Shown one piece after another: positions 52,432 through 61,014 of a DNA stretch of 64,000 bases. Position 1 is the stretch's first letter. Every line of letters starts with the position of its first letter. The notes below the pieces were generated by a model, which had not been told where the DNA came from, searched no databases, and saw only the letters and a program-made list of their open reading frames with translations. The translations under genes and the position numbers were made by a program. This DNA is from Gemmatimonadota bacterium (GTDB lineage Bacteria > Latescibacterota > UBA2968 > UBA8231): the NCBI GenBank assembly GCA_018660835.1, contig JABJJN010000080.1:124001-188000 (forward strand). Direction: 5' to 3'.

Positions 52432-53181
52432 TCAGTTCACCAAGTATCGCGTGTCCACCCCCGGTCGCAGCTGCGTGTACGTCTCGCTGTGGGTGAAGAA
52501 GCGCTCCCGCGATGCTTCGCACGGCTGCGCTCGCCAATCGTTGTAGGCATCGAGCATCTGATCGAGGGCGAATTCCTCAATTTTCGGCAATGCCCCCTCG
52601 TGGGCCTGGCGTTCCAGATGAAAGGTCTCACCCCTCGACAGACGCGGCAGCAGCCCGAGGTGGTTGGCTGCCATATGCCGTAGTGCTTCGCGATAGATGT
52701 CGAAGTGGTCGGCGAGTTTCTCGAAGGTTACCCCCAAGGCTTGGTATCGAGAAGGGAGGCGGGCCACGAAGAGCGCTGCCCAGGCATAGAACTGCTGCGC
52801 ATCCTCCAGCTCCGCTCCGTCCGGCGTCACGGCCCGGCGGAAGGTTCCGACGTGTTCACCCCAGCCGGCAAACAATCCGAACGCCAGGAATCGGTGGTCC
52901 GCGTTCGTTCGATAGATGCCAGCCTTCTGACGATCACTCTCACTGGCATCCGCCATTTCGCAGACGTCAGTAGCAGAGATGGCCAGGTGGTCAGCATTGT
53001 CAGAGTAGAATTTCCCGGTCACGACGGACTCTAGCAGTCCGGCGACGTAGACGTTGACTTCCTCATCTCCGTCGGACTCGTGATCGGTGTCGATGCGCGA
53101 TTGTAGATACGCATTAAGCAGGTAAAAGAACACAGGCTCACGTGAGCCATTCTCCAGATCCAGATACTTGGTCGATTCCAT
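52432..53181 (-). CDS. Protein of unknown function upstream of the FapA-like gene
   Basis: A 249-residue protein. AGGAG lies nine bases before ATG 53181, which I prefer over upstream ATG 53223/GTG 53229 and ATG 53202. Sequence is acidic and helical: MESTKYLDLENGSREPVFF, YLLNAYLQSRID, YVAGLLESVVTGKFYSDN, FLAFGLFAGWGEHVGTFRR and a helical middle (FYAWAALFVARLPSRY). No signal or membrane segment. The cluster with FapA-like and HDOD proteins suggests a signalling or surface-regulation role, but I do not recognise the family. Confidence 0.65.
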   Translation of the reverse strand: MESTKYLDLENGSREPVFFYLLNAYLQSRIDTDHESDGDEEVNVYVAGLLESVVTGKFYSDNADHLAISATDVCEMADASESDRQKAGIYRTNADHRFLAFGLFAGWGEHVGTFRRAVTPDGAELEDAQQFYAWAALFVARLPSRYQALGVTFEKLADHFDIYREALRHMAANHLGLLPRLSRGETFHLERQAHEGALPKIEEFALDQMLDAYNDWRAQPCEASRERFFTHSETYTQLRPGVDTRYLVN

Positions 53182-53310
53182 ACCGACAGTCTCCTGTGTC
53201 ATCAGGGAGGCACTGAGCACCATATCCACCCAAGTACAATTTGATCGGCGGCAAGGTGGATCCGTACCAGCCCTTTTTTCAGGGACCGTCAGTGCAGGAC
53301 GATCTGCACA

Positions 53311-54753
53311 TCATGTCGTGGGAGGTTCCACAACCACTTCGCGCACCAGCACTGCCTTGCGCAGGCGCCCCGTGGCGTCACGGTGGCCGTAATCTGTGTA
53401 GGCGATCATGAATCGATCTGACCCCAGGACCACATCACTGCTGTTGGCACAGGTATCGGCGTCCGCAGCGACGAGAGTGACATCGTTCCCCCATTGTTTG
53501 CCTGTACCATCGGCACAGAAGGTGACGAACTGTCCCGGTCTGCCGTACATGCGATACGCGACACCATTGGCCAGTAGGCCCCCAGCAGGATTGGTACTGC
53601 TGGCGCGGACCGCCACAGGCGAGGTCCAACGCTGTCCTTCGTCATTGGAGGTCGACATCAGCAACGGTGAATCGGCCGTTGTGCCCACCGTGTTCCACGT
53701 GCGCGCCACGGCGAGCCAGTTACCTGCAGGCATGTTGGGTGTGATGTGCACCTGGGCGATGGCATACTCGCCGACCTGCGCGAAAGGAAAGGTGGAATCG
53801 TGCCGCCAGACGAGTCCTTCGCTGGAACTGCGGAAGACGTGACAGTGTGTGCGTTTCGTACCAGGCGCCTTCTGTTCAGCCAGGCGCAGACGCGTCCCAA
53901 AAGCCGAAACGATCAGGTCACCTGATTCGAGTTCCATGATCGGCTGATAGCCTATGTCGTGGAGTCGGACCGCGGACGGCGTGGGAATTCGAAGACGCAG
54001 CGCGACATCATGCTGCGGATTCTGCAGATCGTCGGGTGTGGCCCACGTGGCCCCTCGGTGTACCCAGATTCCAGGATTCGGCAGGCGCTGGTCGCCCACG
54101 TGCTGCACCCATTTTCGTAAACGTGTGGCGATGTGGCCGTGAGTCAGTTGGTCGATGGGGTCTTCATCGACGACGGTCTCCTTGAAAGCCGGCAGGAGAA
54201 TATCCGGATCCATCGTCGCTTCATGAGTGGTCCATTCGTCAACGGTGGGTCCACGCTCGACCAGGGTTACAGTGCGTAGCTCCCTGGGTAGATCACCCAG
54301 CCGATAGAGCAATTCGATTCCACGCATGAATCCAGACTCGGCTTCCGGATTCAGCGGATATGGCTTGCAATCGATCAGATCGAGACTGACCAACTTCGGT
54401 TGATAGTAGATCTGCCGACCACTTGGAAGACAGAAGCGCTCCCGTAGCAGCGACTCCGCTTCGGCAAGATCCATCACCGTGTGCGTCCAGTGCCGCCCCT
54501 CATCGTCAGAGATGTACCAGAGATAGTGGTAGTCCATCTCCGTCGGCATGTGATCGCCACCAAGGGTGACTGAGCAGACCAGTCTGCCGTCACGCAGGCG
54601 CCAGATCGATGGAAACATGAAGAATCCCCAACGGTCATCACCCTCGGGCGCCAGCATCACGGAGATCGGTTCACCAAGTCGCACTTTGACGCCCACATCT
54701 GGCGCATCCTGTGATTGGACGATATCTGTTGGAGGCACTTGATCGGTTACCAT
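53311..54753 (-). CDS. Sialidase-like (BNR-type) propeller protein
   Basis: A 480-residue protein. It starts at ATG 54753, overlapping the upstream stop by one base (TGATG). Asp-box-like turns: ISDDEGRHWTHT, SSSEGLVWRHDS and TSNDEGQRWTSP, spaced through the chain. Between them are propeller-like strands (IMELESGDLIVSAFG, NWLAVARTWNTVG, FVTFCADGTGKQWG). Resembles the exo-alpha-sialidase-like proteins of polymer-degrading environmental bacteria. No signal peptide. Catalytic residues are not certain. Translationally coupled to the FAD oxidoreductase gene, so the pair may process the same substrate. Confidence 0.8.
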   Translation of the reverse strand: MVTDQVPPTDIVQSQDAPDVGVKVRLGEPISVMLAPEGDDRWGFFMFPSIWRLRDGRLVCSVTLGGDHMPTEMDYHYLWYISDDEGRHWTHTVMDLAEAESLLRERFCLPSGRQIYYQPKLVSLDLIDCKPYPLNPEAESGFMRGIELLYRLGDLPRELRTVTLVERGPTVDEWTTHEATMDPDILLPAFKETVVDEDPIDQLTHGHIATRLRKWVQHVGDQRLPNPGIWVHRGATWATPDDLQNPQHDVALRLRIPTPSAVRLHDIGYQPIMELESGDLIVSAFGTRLRLAEQKAPGTKRTHCHVFRSSSEGLVWRHDSTFPFAQVGEYAIAQVHITPNMPAGNWLAVARTWNTVGTTADSPLLMSTSNDEGQRWTSPVAVRASSTNPAGGLLANGVAYRMYGRPGQFVTFCADGTGKQWGNDVTLVAADADTCANSSDVVLGSDRFMIAYTDYGHRDATGRLRKAVLVREVVVEPPTT

Positions 54754-56309
54754 CAGACCTCGCGGATGATGTCAGGCCAGCGATGACGATCGGGACTCAG
54801 CAGGCGCGACGGTGCGAAATAGGCCTCAGGATAGTCGTCCCGGTCGTCTTCTATACGCAGAACGCGTGTCACCACATGACGCGCGCCGTTGAAGGAAACG
54901 GCCGTACCAGAGCCGCACATGCCACCAATGATCCACATGTCGCGACCGTCGAGACGGCCCACGACAGGATACTCGTCCGTCGTGAAACCGGGTGTGCCAC
55001 TCCATTCGTGGGTCACCGTGACTGGAGCCTGATCATAGTAACGCCACACTTCGGCCAGGCTGAAGGATGTGATAAAACGAGAGGGTGCATTGCGACCCGC
55101 CTGGTGGTTCTTCACTCGTGTGGCATCGGATCCGACCAGCAAACCACGTGGTCTGTTCTGGAAGGGATGCCGTCCAAAGAAGGACCGTTTTCCACTCAGG
55201 GCGATCTCCGCCGGCATATCGGCAGGACCGCCCTCGCCGAAGGCGGCCTGCGTCTGCACGGGATGGATCAAGTCGCTGTAGTGTGGATGCAGGGCGGCCG
55301 TATACGATTCGGTCGCGTTGATGATGTTACGACACCGAATGCTGCCTCTGTCGGTGACGACGAGATAACCCTCGGCGAGCGAATCCACCTGCTCCACCTT
55401 TGTACGCGTGTAGAGTCCCACGTGCTCCGAGGCCAATGCTCTGCCCAGCAGACACCAGACCCAACGGGCCGGGTGAAATGTCGCCGACGCCTGACTGAAC
55501 CCGGCGGGTGTATCGACCTGCATGCCGCCGAGTTGGAGCACCTCGTCCGGTGACAGGGTCGTCCAATCCTCCGCACCCACAGATCGACCAAACTCAACGC
55601 CCGTCATCAGCGCCTCCTGGTCCTCATCCTCACGTGCCTGAATCCATCCATTGCGTGCGTAGTCACAGTCGAAGGCCTCCTGCTCGACCGTCTCCTCCAC
55701 GAGATCGGCGTTGCGATACGCTGCCTGGGCATACACAGTGGCAAACTGTGTGGCCAGACAGGATCGATCCTCTTTCGACAGATCCATTCGCGTCGCATCG
55801 AGATAGGGCCGTACCGTGTCGCGTACCATCGCCGCATAACGTCCCATCACGACGACTCCTTCGTTGCGACCACTGGCTCCTGTTGCGGGGTCTCCCATAT
55901 CAAGTACTGCGAGACTCTTGGCGGTGCCCAGCTTCGACCAGTGATACGCACAGGAGGCACCGGTAAATCCAGCACCGATGACGACGGTGTCCACGTGCAC
56001 GGGAAGTTGCCCGCCATCGCGCCAGGGAACATCAGCGTGCGGATTGTCTTCGTCGAGCCAGATAGGTGTGCGCTTCACGTTGTCGGCGAAGGTGACCGAC
56101 GTCAGAGCCCGAGGGATCACGTCGAACATCTGACGCAGTGACCAACCGATGAATAGAAACAGCCTTCGAAGGACTGAGTGCTGACGCCACATGAGCTTCG
56201 CATAGCTGCGGGCAGCGCGTATGTCGTGGGCACGTAGACCCGCCAGCAAACGCAGCGCGACGCGGACACGACCCACGACACCGGGCCGGATCCGGGGTCT
56301 CACGTCCAT
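54753..56309 (-). CDS. FAD-dependent oxidoreductase (DAO family)
   Basis: A 518-residue flavoenzyme. ATG 56309 is preferred over GTG 56327. About 110 residues precede the dinucleotide fold DTVVIGAGFTGASCAYHWSKLG. Then comes GDPATGASGRNEGVVV, typical of DAO/glycine-oxidase-like enzymes, and FHPARWVWCLLGRALASEHVGLYTRTKVEQ. The C-terminal flavin-binding end is DEYPVVGRLDGRDMWIIGGMCGSGTAVS. Oxidises amines or alpha-hydroxy/amino acids; substrate not evident. The long N-terminal extension has a hydrophobic patch (LRRLFLFIGW), possibly membrane-associated. The stop overlaps the start of the downstream sialidase-like gene by one base. Confidence 0.9.
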   Translation of the reverse strand: MDVRPRIRPGVVGRVRVALRLLAGLRAHDIRAARSYAKLMWRQHSVLRRLFLFIGWSLRQMFDVIPRALTSVTFADNVKRTPIWLDEDNPHADVPWRDGGQLPVHVDTVVIGAGFTGASCAYHWSKLGTAKSLAVLDMGDPATGASGRNEGVVVMGRYAAMVRDTVRPYLDATRMDLSKEDRSCLATQFATVYAQAAYRNADLVEETVEQEAFDCDYARNGWIQAREDEDQEALMTGVEFGRSVGAEDWTTLSPDEVLQLGGMQVDTPAGFSQASATFHPARWVWCLLGRALASEHVGLYTRTKVEQVDSLAEGYLVVTDRGSIRCRNIINATESYTAALHPHYSDLIHPVQTQAAFGEGGPADMPAEIALSGKRSFFGRHPFQNRPRGLLVGSDATRVKNHQAGRNAPSRFITSFSLAEVWRYYDQAPVTVTHEWSGTPGFTTDEYPVVGRLDGRDMWIIGGMCGSGTAVSFNGARHVVTRVLRIEDDRDDYPEAYFAPSRLLSPDRHRWPDIIREV

Positions 56310-56363
56310 GGAATCACAAGGCTTCACCGGTCACGACCGCCACACGACCTTCAAGTCGATTGC

Positions 56364-56936
56364 TCATCGGATGAAGTGCGCCAGTCCGACTGAGAACTGC
56401 CAGCCGTCCAATTCGTAGGTCGCACCGTCGACCCGTGGTCGAAGTCCCCCTCTACGCAGCCAGCGCAGATCGATCCCCCAGCGGGGCACTGGTTCGTATG
56501 TGGCGCCCAGCGCAACGCGCCAGCCCCAGTCATTGGCAGTGCTGGTGCGACTCCGTGATCCGGCGAACGTCCCGTTCTGTCGCAGGAATAGCAGATCCAC
56601 GCCCAATGTGGCCTGCAACGTCATTTTGAACGGATCCGCCGTCAGCCCCAGCCCGACGCCCACATCGTGTAGATCGAGATCGACGTCGGTCGTGTCGATC
56701 CGACCACCATAATAGTCGTAGCTCGTGTCGAGGGTAAAACAGCACGTGGGCAGTCGGATACCGACGTGTGGTTGCACAGATGAGCGCCGTTCGAAATGGT
56801 CCCCCACCAGCGTCTTGCCCAGGGGGGTCGGATCCCAGCGCTGCAGTCCCATGATCAGCACGGGCTCAGCCCACGCGCCTGTGAGGGTGAACCCCATCAC
56901 CAGAAGAAACCATACGATGTGAGATCGAGCCACCAT
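56364..56936 (-). CDS. Outer-membrane beta-barrel protein
   Basis: A 190-residue protein. ATG 56936 overlaps the upstream stop by one base (TGATG). Signal peptide SHIVWFLLVMGFTLTGAWA. The mature part is alternating beta strands with aromatic girdles: TCCFTLDTSYDYYGG, DLHDVGVGLGLTAD, FKMTLQATLGVDLLF, WGWRVALGATYEP, WGIDLRWLRRGG and FSVGLAHFIR. Typical of a small 8-stranded outer-membrane barrel. Coupled to the metallo-hydrolase gene, so it may form a surface pair; function unknown. Confidence 0.75.
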   Translation of the reverse strand: MVARSHIVWFLLVMGFTLTGAWAEPVLIMGLQRWDPTPLGKTLVGDHFERRSSVQPHVGIRLPTCCFTLDTSYDYYGGRIDTTDVDLDLHDVGVGLGLTADPFKMTLQATLGVDLLFLRQNGTFAGSRSRTSTANDWGWRVALGATYEPVPRWGIDLRWLRRGGLRPRVDGATYELDGWQFSVGLAHFIR

Positions 56937-58036
56937 CAGTAGAGCAACGACGCGCCGGGGGCCGGTAGCACCCACTGTCGGTCCTCGACACCGGCATCGC
57001 GCAGGTTGCGAATGAAGTCCACCGGATTCGTATAGGGAACAGTGAAGATCTGCGCGGGATCTTGCGAATAGGTGTGGAAGAAGTCCTCCCAGTGAATGAG
57101 CATCCAGTGTTCTGGCGCCAGGACCTCGTCGATGCGTTCGATAAACCGACGCTGACCGATGAGGTTGGTGGAGGCCACCGTCAGGATCGCCAGATCGATG
57201 TCTCCATTACCCGGATGCTGCCAGTCTTCAGGGATGTGCGCCGCATCCTGATAGTAGATGCGAAAGGGCCGGCTACCCGTCGACCCGTGTAGCTCGATCA
57301 CCCAGGCAAGGGTTTCCCCAAGCCGCCAGTGACGCGAGCGACCGGGCAGATGGTCGAGGGGTTCCTCCACCGCCCAGGGCGATACCATCGCTTTGAGCCC
57401 CCACGGGGTTGGCGGTAACGCGACATTCGGAGCGTGTGACGAGGCGATGGGCAAGAAGCGGATCTTCCCACCGTGCGTCTCGTGATAGATTCCCGGTGAC
57501 GTCCCTGTCCGACGATCGCCTTCCACATCGACCGTCGCCGGTTGCGGCTGCGCGCCGTGCAACAGATTGCACATCGACCGATTGCCGAAGATCTGCGTGT
57601 GTTGGCCGTGACTCGCCCAGACATGGGGTAGATCCAACAGGTGATCGTAGTGAGCGTGGCCCACAAGGATTGCCTGCACGTGGCCGAGACCCGGCATGAA
57701 CTCGTCGACCAGTTCGTTGCGGGGTGCCAGGCACCACAGTCCAACGCGGAATAGAGAGTTGTTGGCGAAGTAGGGCGCTGTGAGGATCGCCGCCCCGTCT
57801 CGCTCGATCAGGACACCGCCAGTGCCCAGGTAGGTCACATGAACACCAGCTGGCGAGGGCACACCTGGTTGGGCACGGTACCCAGCATGTCCTGCTGTCA
57901 CCAGGCGATCGCCCTCGACACGCAGATCCGAAGACCGCTGCCGTTGCAGCAGCGTCTCCGTCATTCCGGCGTGAGCATACGGTGTGGCCACAAGAAGCAG
58001 GACACTGCAGATCGTGAGATATCTACGCATGAGCAT
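56936..58036 (-). CDS. Secreted MBL-fold metallo-hydrolase
   Basis: A 366-residue protein with signal peptide (ICSVLLLVATPYAHA); ATG 58036 or 58030. The metal site HAHYDHLLD supplies His127, His129, Asp131 and His132, the classical HxHxDH. Further ligands are likely in HWMLIHWEDFFH and TGTSPGIYHETHGG. The YLGTGGVLIERDG strand matches the UlaG/L-ascorbate-lactonase-like and NAPE-PLD-type branch. Periplasmic hydrolase of unknown substrate. First of a coupled pair with the barrel gene at 56364. Confidence 0.9.
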   Translation of the reverse strand: MLMRRYLTICSVLLLVATPYAHAGMTETLLQRQRSSDLRVEGDRLVTAGHAGYRAQPGVPSPAGVHVTYLGTGGVLIERDGAAILTAPYFANNSLFRVGLWCLAPRNELVDEFMPGLGHVQAILVGHAHYDHLLDLPHVWASHGQHTQIFGNRSMCNLLHGAQPQPATVDVEGDRRTGTSPGIYHETHGGKIRFLPIASSHAPNVALPPTPWGLKAMVSPWAVEEPLDHLPGRSRHWRLGETLAWVIELHGSTGSRPFRIYYQDAAHIPEDWQHPGNGDIDLAILTVASTNLIGQRRFIERIDEVLAPEHWMLIHWEDFFHTYSQDPAQIFTVPYTNPVDFIRNLRDAGVEDRQWVLPAPGASLLY

Positions 58037-58176
58037 AAGCAATACAATCCAGCGGTCCTTCGCATCTGCCCCGTTGGTGTGCGGGTCAGCCCGACCTTCC
58101 ATGCTTGCGTGCAAACTCGAGCCTCTGTTTTCTCATTGTGCAGTCTCATCGAGAAACCACAGCAACGGCAAGCAAG

Positions 58177-58287
58177 ATGCAGACACTCAACGTGCAGGAT
58201 GTCGATTCATTCCGGCAACGAGGCTTTCATATCGCACGCGGCGTGATTATCAGGCCCTTCGCGCAGCATAGAACGGGAGACCAACAG
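58177..58287 (+). other. Possible remnant of a PhyH-type N terminus
   Basis: In the frame of the next small gene, ATG 58177 opens MQTLNVQDVDSFRQRGFHIA, which looks like the start of a phytanoyl-CoA dioxygenase-like protein (typical LT..Q...F...GF.I). It runs without a stop into the 95-residue gene at 58288. Either the small protein really starts here, or this is the stub of a deleted dioxygenase. Confidence 0.35.
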
Positions 58288-58575
58288 ATGGCCAATACAA
58301 AACAGCAGCGCCAGAGACTGCTCTACCTGCACGCACAGAAACCTAGCATTCGCGCAGATGTGGTAGCTGTAGCGCTGCACGAACCCATCGCAGATTCCAT
58401 CACAGAAGTAGATCCCGAAGCAATCGACATCCCCTATCCGACTGTGCACGCCGCCATGGTAGATGGTTGGCGCGTCGTGCATTTCCCAGATCAACGTGGG
58501 CACTTTGAGGATCGAGAGATCGATGTCATCGGCTATGAATTCATACTTGAAAAAATAGAGGCCTTCGATGAGTGA
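58288..58575 (+). CDS. Small conserved-looking protein preceding PhyH gene
   Basis: A 95-residue protein with GGGAGA eight bases before ATG 58288. Sequence MANTKQQRQRLLYLHAQKPS leads to a compact alpha/beta region (VVAVALHEPIADSITEVDPE, MVDGWRVVHFPDQRGHFED) ending IGYEFILEKIEAFDE. No motif known to me. Its last eight bases overlap the next gene, so it is probably coupled to the dioxygenase. Confidence 0.55.
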   Translation: MANTKQQRQRLLYLHAQKPSIRADVVAVALHEPIADSITEVDPEAIDIPYPTVHAAMVDGWRVVHFPDQRGHFEDREIDVIGYEFILEKIEAFDE

Positions 58576-59371
58576 TGCAGTAGCGACAGAAAAGGAAATG
58601 CTGCTGACAGACGCCGAGTTGCTCGGGTTTATCGCCCAGGGTTATCACCTGATTGAGCCCGAGCTGCCGGCGGGTTTGAACGAGGCCATTTGCGAGCAGA
58701 CCGATGCGCTGGAGAGCAATCCGGGCAATGAAATTTTGGCACGGGTACCCATGCTACAACAGGTCTACGATCACCCTCAAGTGCGCGGGGCCCTCGTCAG
58801 TTTGCTGGGCGAAGACCTGCAAATGGACGGGCATCGCCATTTACATGTGAATGTTCCGGGTAGCCGCAGCCAGGGTTGGCACCAGGACGGTACCAACGTG
58901 CGGCATCATCAGACCTGGTGCGTGCTGGCCATGTATTTCCCACATGACGTGCCCGCCGACCTGGGGCCGACGATCATCATGCCGGGCACGCACTTTCGCA
59001 ATACGCCCACGGACCAGCTCGCCACCTACGCCAATCTCAAAGGGCAGGTGCCACTCACGGTGAAAGCGGGTACGGTGGCGATCACCCACTACGACCTGTG
59101 GCACGCAGCAACCCGCAACAAAACCACGCGCGAGCGCTACATGCTCAAGTTCCTCTTTAACCGCATGAGCCAACCCAGTGCACCATCCTGGAATTTCGAT
59201 GCGACAACAGCCGAAGAGACGGCCCGCTCCTATCTATCTACAATGGTCGGTGCCAAAGGCTACAGCTCGGACTATTACAAGGAGTGGGAATTGCGCAAGG
59301 AAATGTGGCAGTGGTTCAAGGGAGAGCAGGTCGATGTGCCACCGGGAGAGTTCCGCAATATGTTGAGTTGA
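58568..59371 (+). CDS. Phytanoyl-CoA dioxygenase-like Fe(II)/2-oxoglutarate enzyme
   Basis: A 267-residue oxygenase. The metal triad is clear: His105 and Asp107 in GWHQDGTN, and His179 in HYDLWHAATRN; the 2-oxoglutarate arginine is in TTRERYMLKF (about 188-190). N-terminal segment LLTDAELLGFIAQGYHLIEP is the family opening. Such proteins hydroxylate small substrates; in this type of genome they are numerous and mostly unassigned. Overlaps the small gene upstream by 8 bp. Confidence 0.93.
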   Translation: MSDAVATEKEMLLTDAELLGFIAQGYHLIEPELPAGLNEAICEQTDALESNPGNEILARVPMLQQVYDHPQVRGALVSLLGEDLQMDGHRHLHVNVPGSRSQGWHQDGTNVRHHQTWCVLAMYFPHDVPADLGPTIIMPGTHFRNTPTDQLATYANLKGQVPLTVKAGTVAITHYDLWHAATRNKTTRERYMLKFLFNRMSQPSAPSWNFDATTAEETARSYLSTMVGAKGYSSDYYKEWELRKEMWQWFKGEQVDVPPGEFRNMLS

Positions 59372-59425
59372 GAGAGGATGTCATCGTCCGCCGCGTGGGG
59401 ACCACAGAGACGGTGCCCCTCTTCG

Positions 59426-60919
59426 TTACCTTGCGTGTCTCGATGCAGTCCACCGGTAGGCGCCGTATTCTTTCCGGTTCAGCCACCCGGGTGCGCTTTG
59501 GCCTTCGCTACCCACTTCGACCCTCCCCTCCATGGCATCCCCTTCGACCACTCCCTCGAAGGTATAGATGAGATGAGTGCCTTCGAATCGGTGCTCCGAA
59601 ACGAGGCGGACGTGGTTTCCGTGAAAGTCGCCTCGAATCTCATTTGCTTGAAACAGTGTGTGGTGCGTGCCCGTCACACGGTCCTCTTCGCTGGTCAGAT
59701 CCCACCGGTGCTGCGCGCCGACCGCGTGATAGGCGATCTCCACATCCCAGCCGCCATGAACCACCCCGTTTGGTGCCCCTTTGGGCTTTTCCCGGGTATT
59801 TTCTACCGACGCCGCCGCGAGAACCTCGGCGATCCTCCGCCCTACGACCGCTGCCTCTCCCGTCTGCAGCGAAAAGGGCAGGATGAAAATACTGCCCAAC
59901 CTCGAGAACCGATCGTCAAGCATGATCCGCGGCTCCGAGTCGAGCAGCGCTTGTCTGAGCGTGAGACCGTGTAGCGGAATCCGCTTCGCGTCCCAGCGGA
60001 TCTCGAGTCTCGGCGTCGGTGATTTCTCTGAGCGCGGGGTGATCGTTTCAGTCGTCACGCCGGCGACGATCGTCACGCATGCGGCGATCGTCTCGAGATC
60101 CGCGTACCATTGAACCGACTCGGCCGCATCGTCACGGCCTTGCGCCCAGAATTCCACGGCGGCGAGCAATCCCATGATCTCTTCCTTGCCCACTTTCATC
60201 ATCCGGCCGAAGGTGTGATGCGGTGCGGCATTGGTCCACGCAGCACGAATCCAGCCTCCGGATCCCAGCAGCAGACCGGTACACTGCGGTCCCCTGAGAT
60301 ACTTCCCGCCGCTATACGCCACCATTGTCGCCCCCGCTTCGAGATAGGGATTGGGGCGGACGAGATGCTCTGATGCACAGTCGACGAGGATCGGCACCTG
60401 CCGCGACCGGGAGATCTTCGCGATCTCCTCGAGAGACAGTCGGCCTTCCGCCTCGTCCGTACCGAGCAAAGCGATCATCGCCACGCGCTCATCTTCGATC
60501 GCGTGAACCATCTCTTGTTTCGTCTCGACCTCGATAACCGTCACGCCGACGGCACGGATCGCCTGATCATACGTGAACCGGCCCGTCTTCAGCATGACAA
60601 CGCGGTCCTTCAGTCCCTCCAGCTTGGGAAGCCGGAGAATCTTCTCCGGATCACCGCCCGTCACGGCCGTTGCGGCGGCAACGCAGAGTGCGCCGGCCCC
60701 CCCTGACGTCACGATCGCCGCATCCGCGCCCGTCAACTCCGCAAGTCGTGCGCCGACACCTTCCATCAGTTCGTCCATCGTGACAAAGGTGCGAGAGGCC
60801 TGGTCCATCGCCTCACGCACGCACGGCCACATCAACGTTCCGCTGTGAATCGTACGGGTACCGCAAGCGTTGATAAACGGCTTCACGCCGATGCGGCGAT
60901 AGACATCACCTGCAGCCAC
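59426..60919 (-). CDS. SelA-like fold-type I PLP enzyme
   Basis: A 497-residue enzyme starting GTG 60919 with GGGAG six bases ahead. It matches the SelA/D-glucosaminate-6-phosphate ammonia-lyase-like branch: GVKPFINACGTRTIHSGT, MDELMEGVGARLAELTGADAAIVTSGGAGAL, Asp180 in PILVDCASEHL and Lys206 in AYSGGKYLRGPQCTGLLLG. The C-terminal 130 residues extend past the usual end with a beta-rich domain (HRWDLTSEEDRVTGTHHTLF). Possible elimination chemistry on an amino-acid or amino-sugar substrate. Convergent with the PhyH-like gene, gap 54 bp. Confidence 0.9.
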   Translation of the reverse strand: MAAGDVYRRIGVKPFINACGTRTIHSGTLMWPCVREAMDQASRTFVTMDELMEGVGARLAELTGADAAIVTSGGAGALCVAAATAVTGGDPEKILRLPKLEGLKDRVVMLKTGRFTYDQAIRAVGVTVIEVETKQEMVHAIEDERVAMIALLGTDEAEGRLSLEEIAKISRSRQVPILVDCASEHLVRPNPYLEAGATMVAYSGGKYLRGPQCTGLLLGSGGWIRAAWTNAAPHHTFGRMMKVGKEEIMGLLAAVEFWAQGRDDAAESVQWYADLETIAACVTIVAGVTTETITPRSEKSPTPRLEIRWDAKRIPLHGLTLRQALLDSEPRIMLDDRFSRLGSIFILPFSLQTGEAAVVGRRIAEVLAAASVENTREKPKGAPNGVVHGGWDVEIAYHAVGAQHRWDLTSEEDRVTGTHHTLFQANEIRGDFHGNHVRLVSEHRFEGTHLIYTFEGVVEGDAMEGRVEVGSEGQSAPGWLNRKEYGAYRWTASRHAR

Positions 60920-61014
60920 AACACACTCCCTTCTCTCTTCTACGGCGAAATTCCGCGCCTCGCGCTAGATTACCTAAAAGTATCAGAGTTTCTTGAATAG
61001 TCAGGACGAACCCA

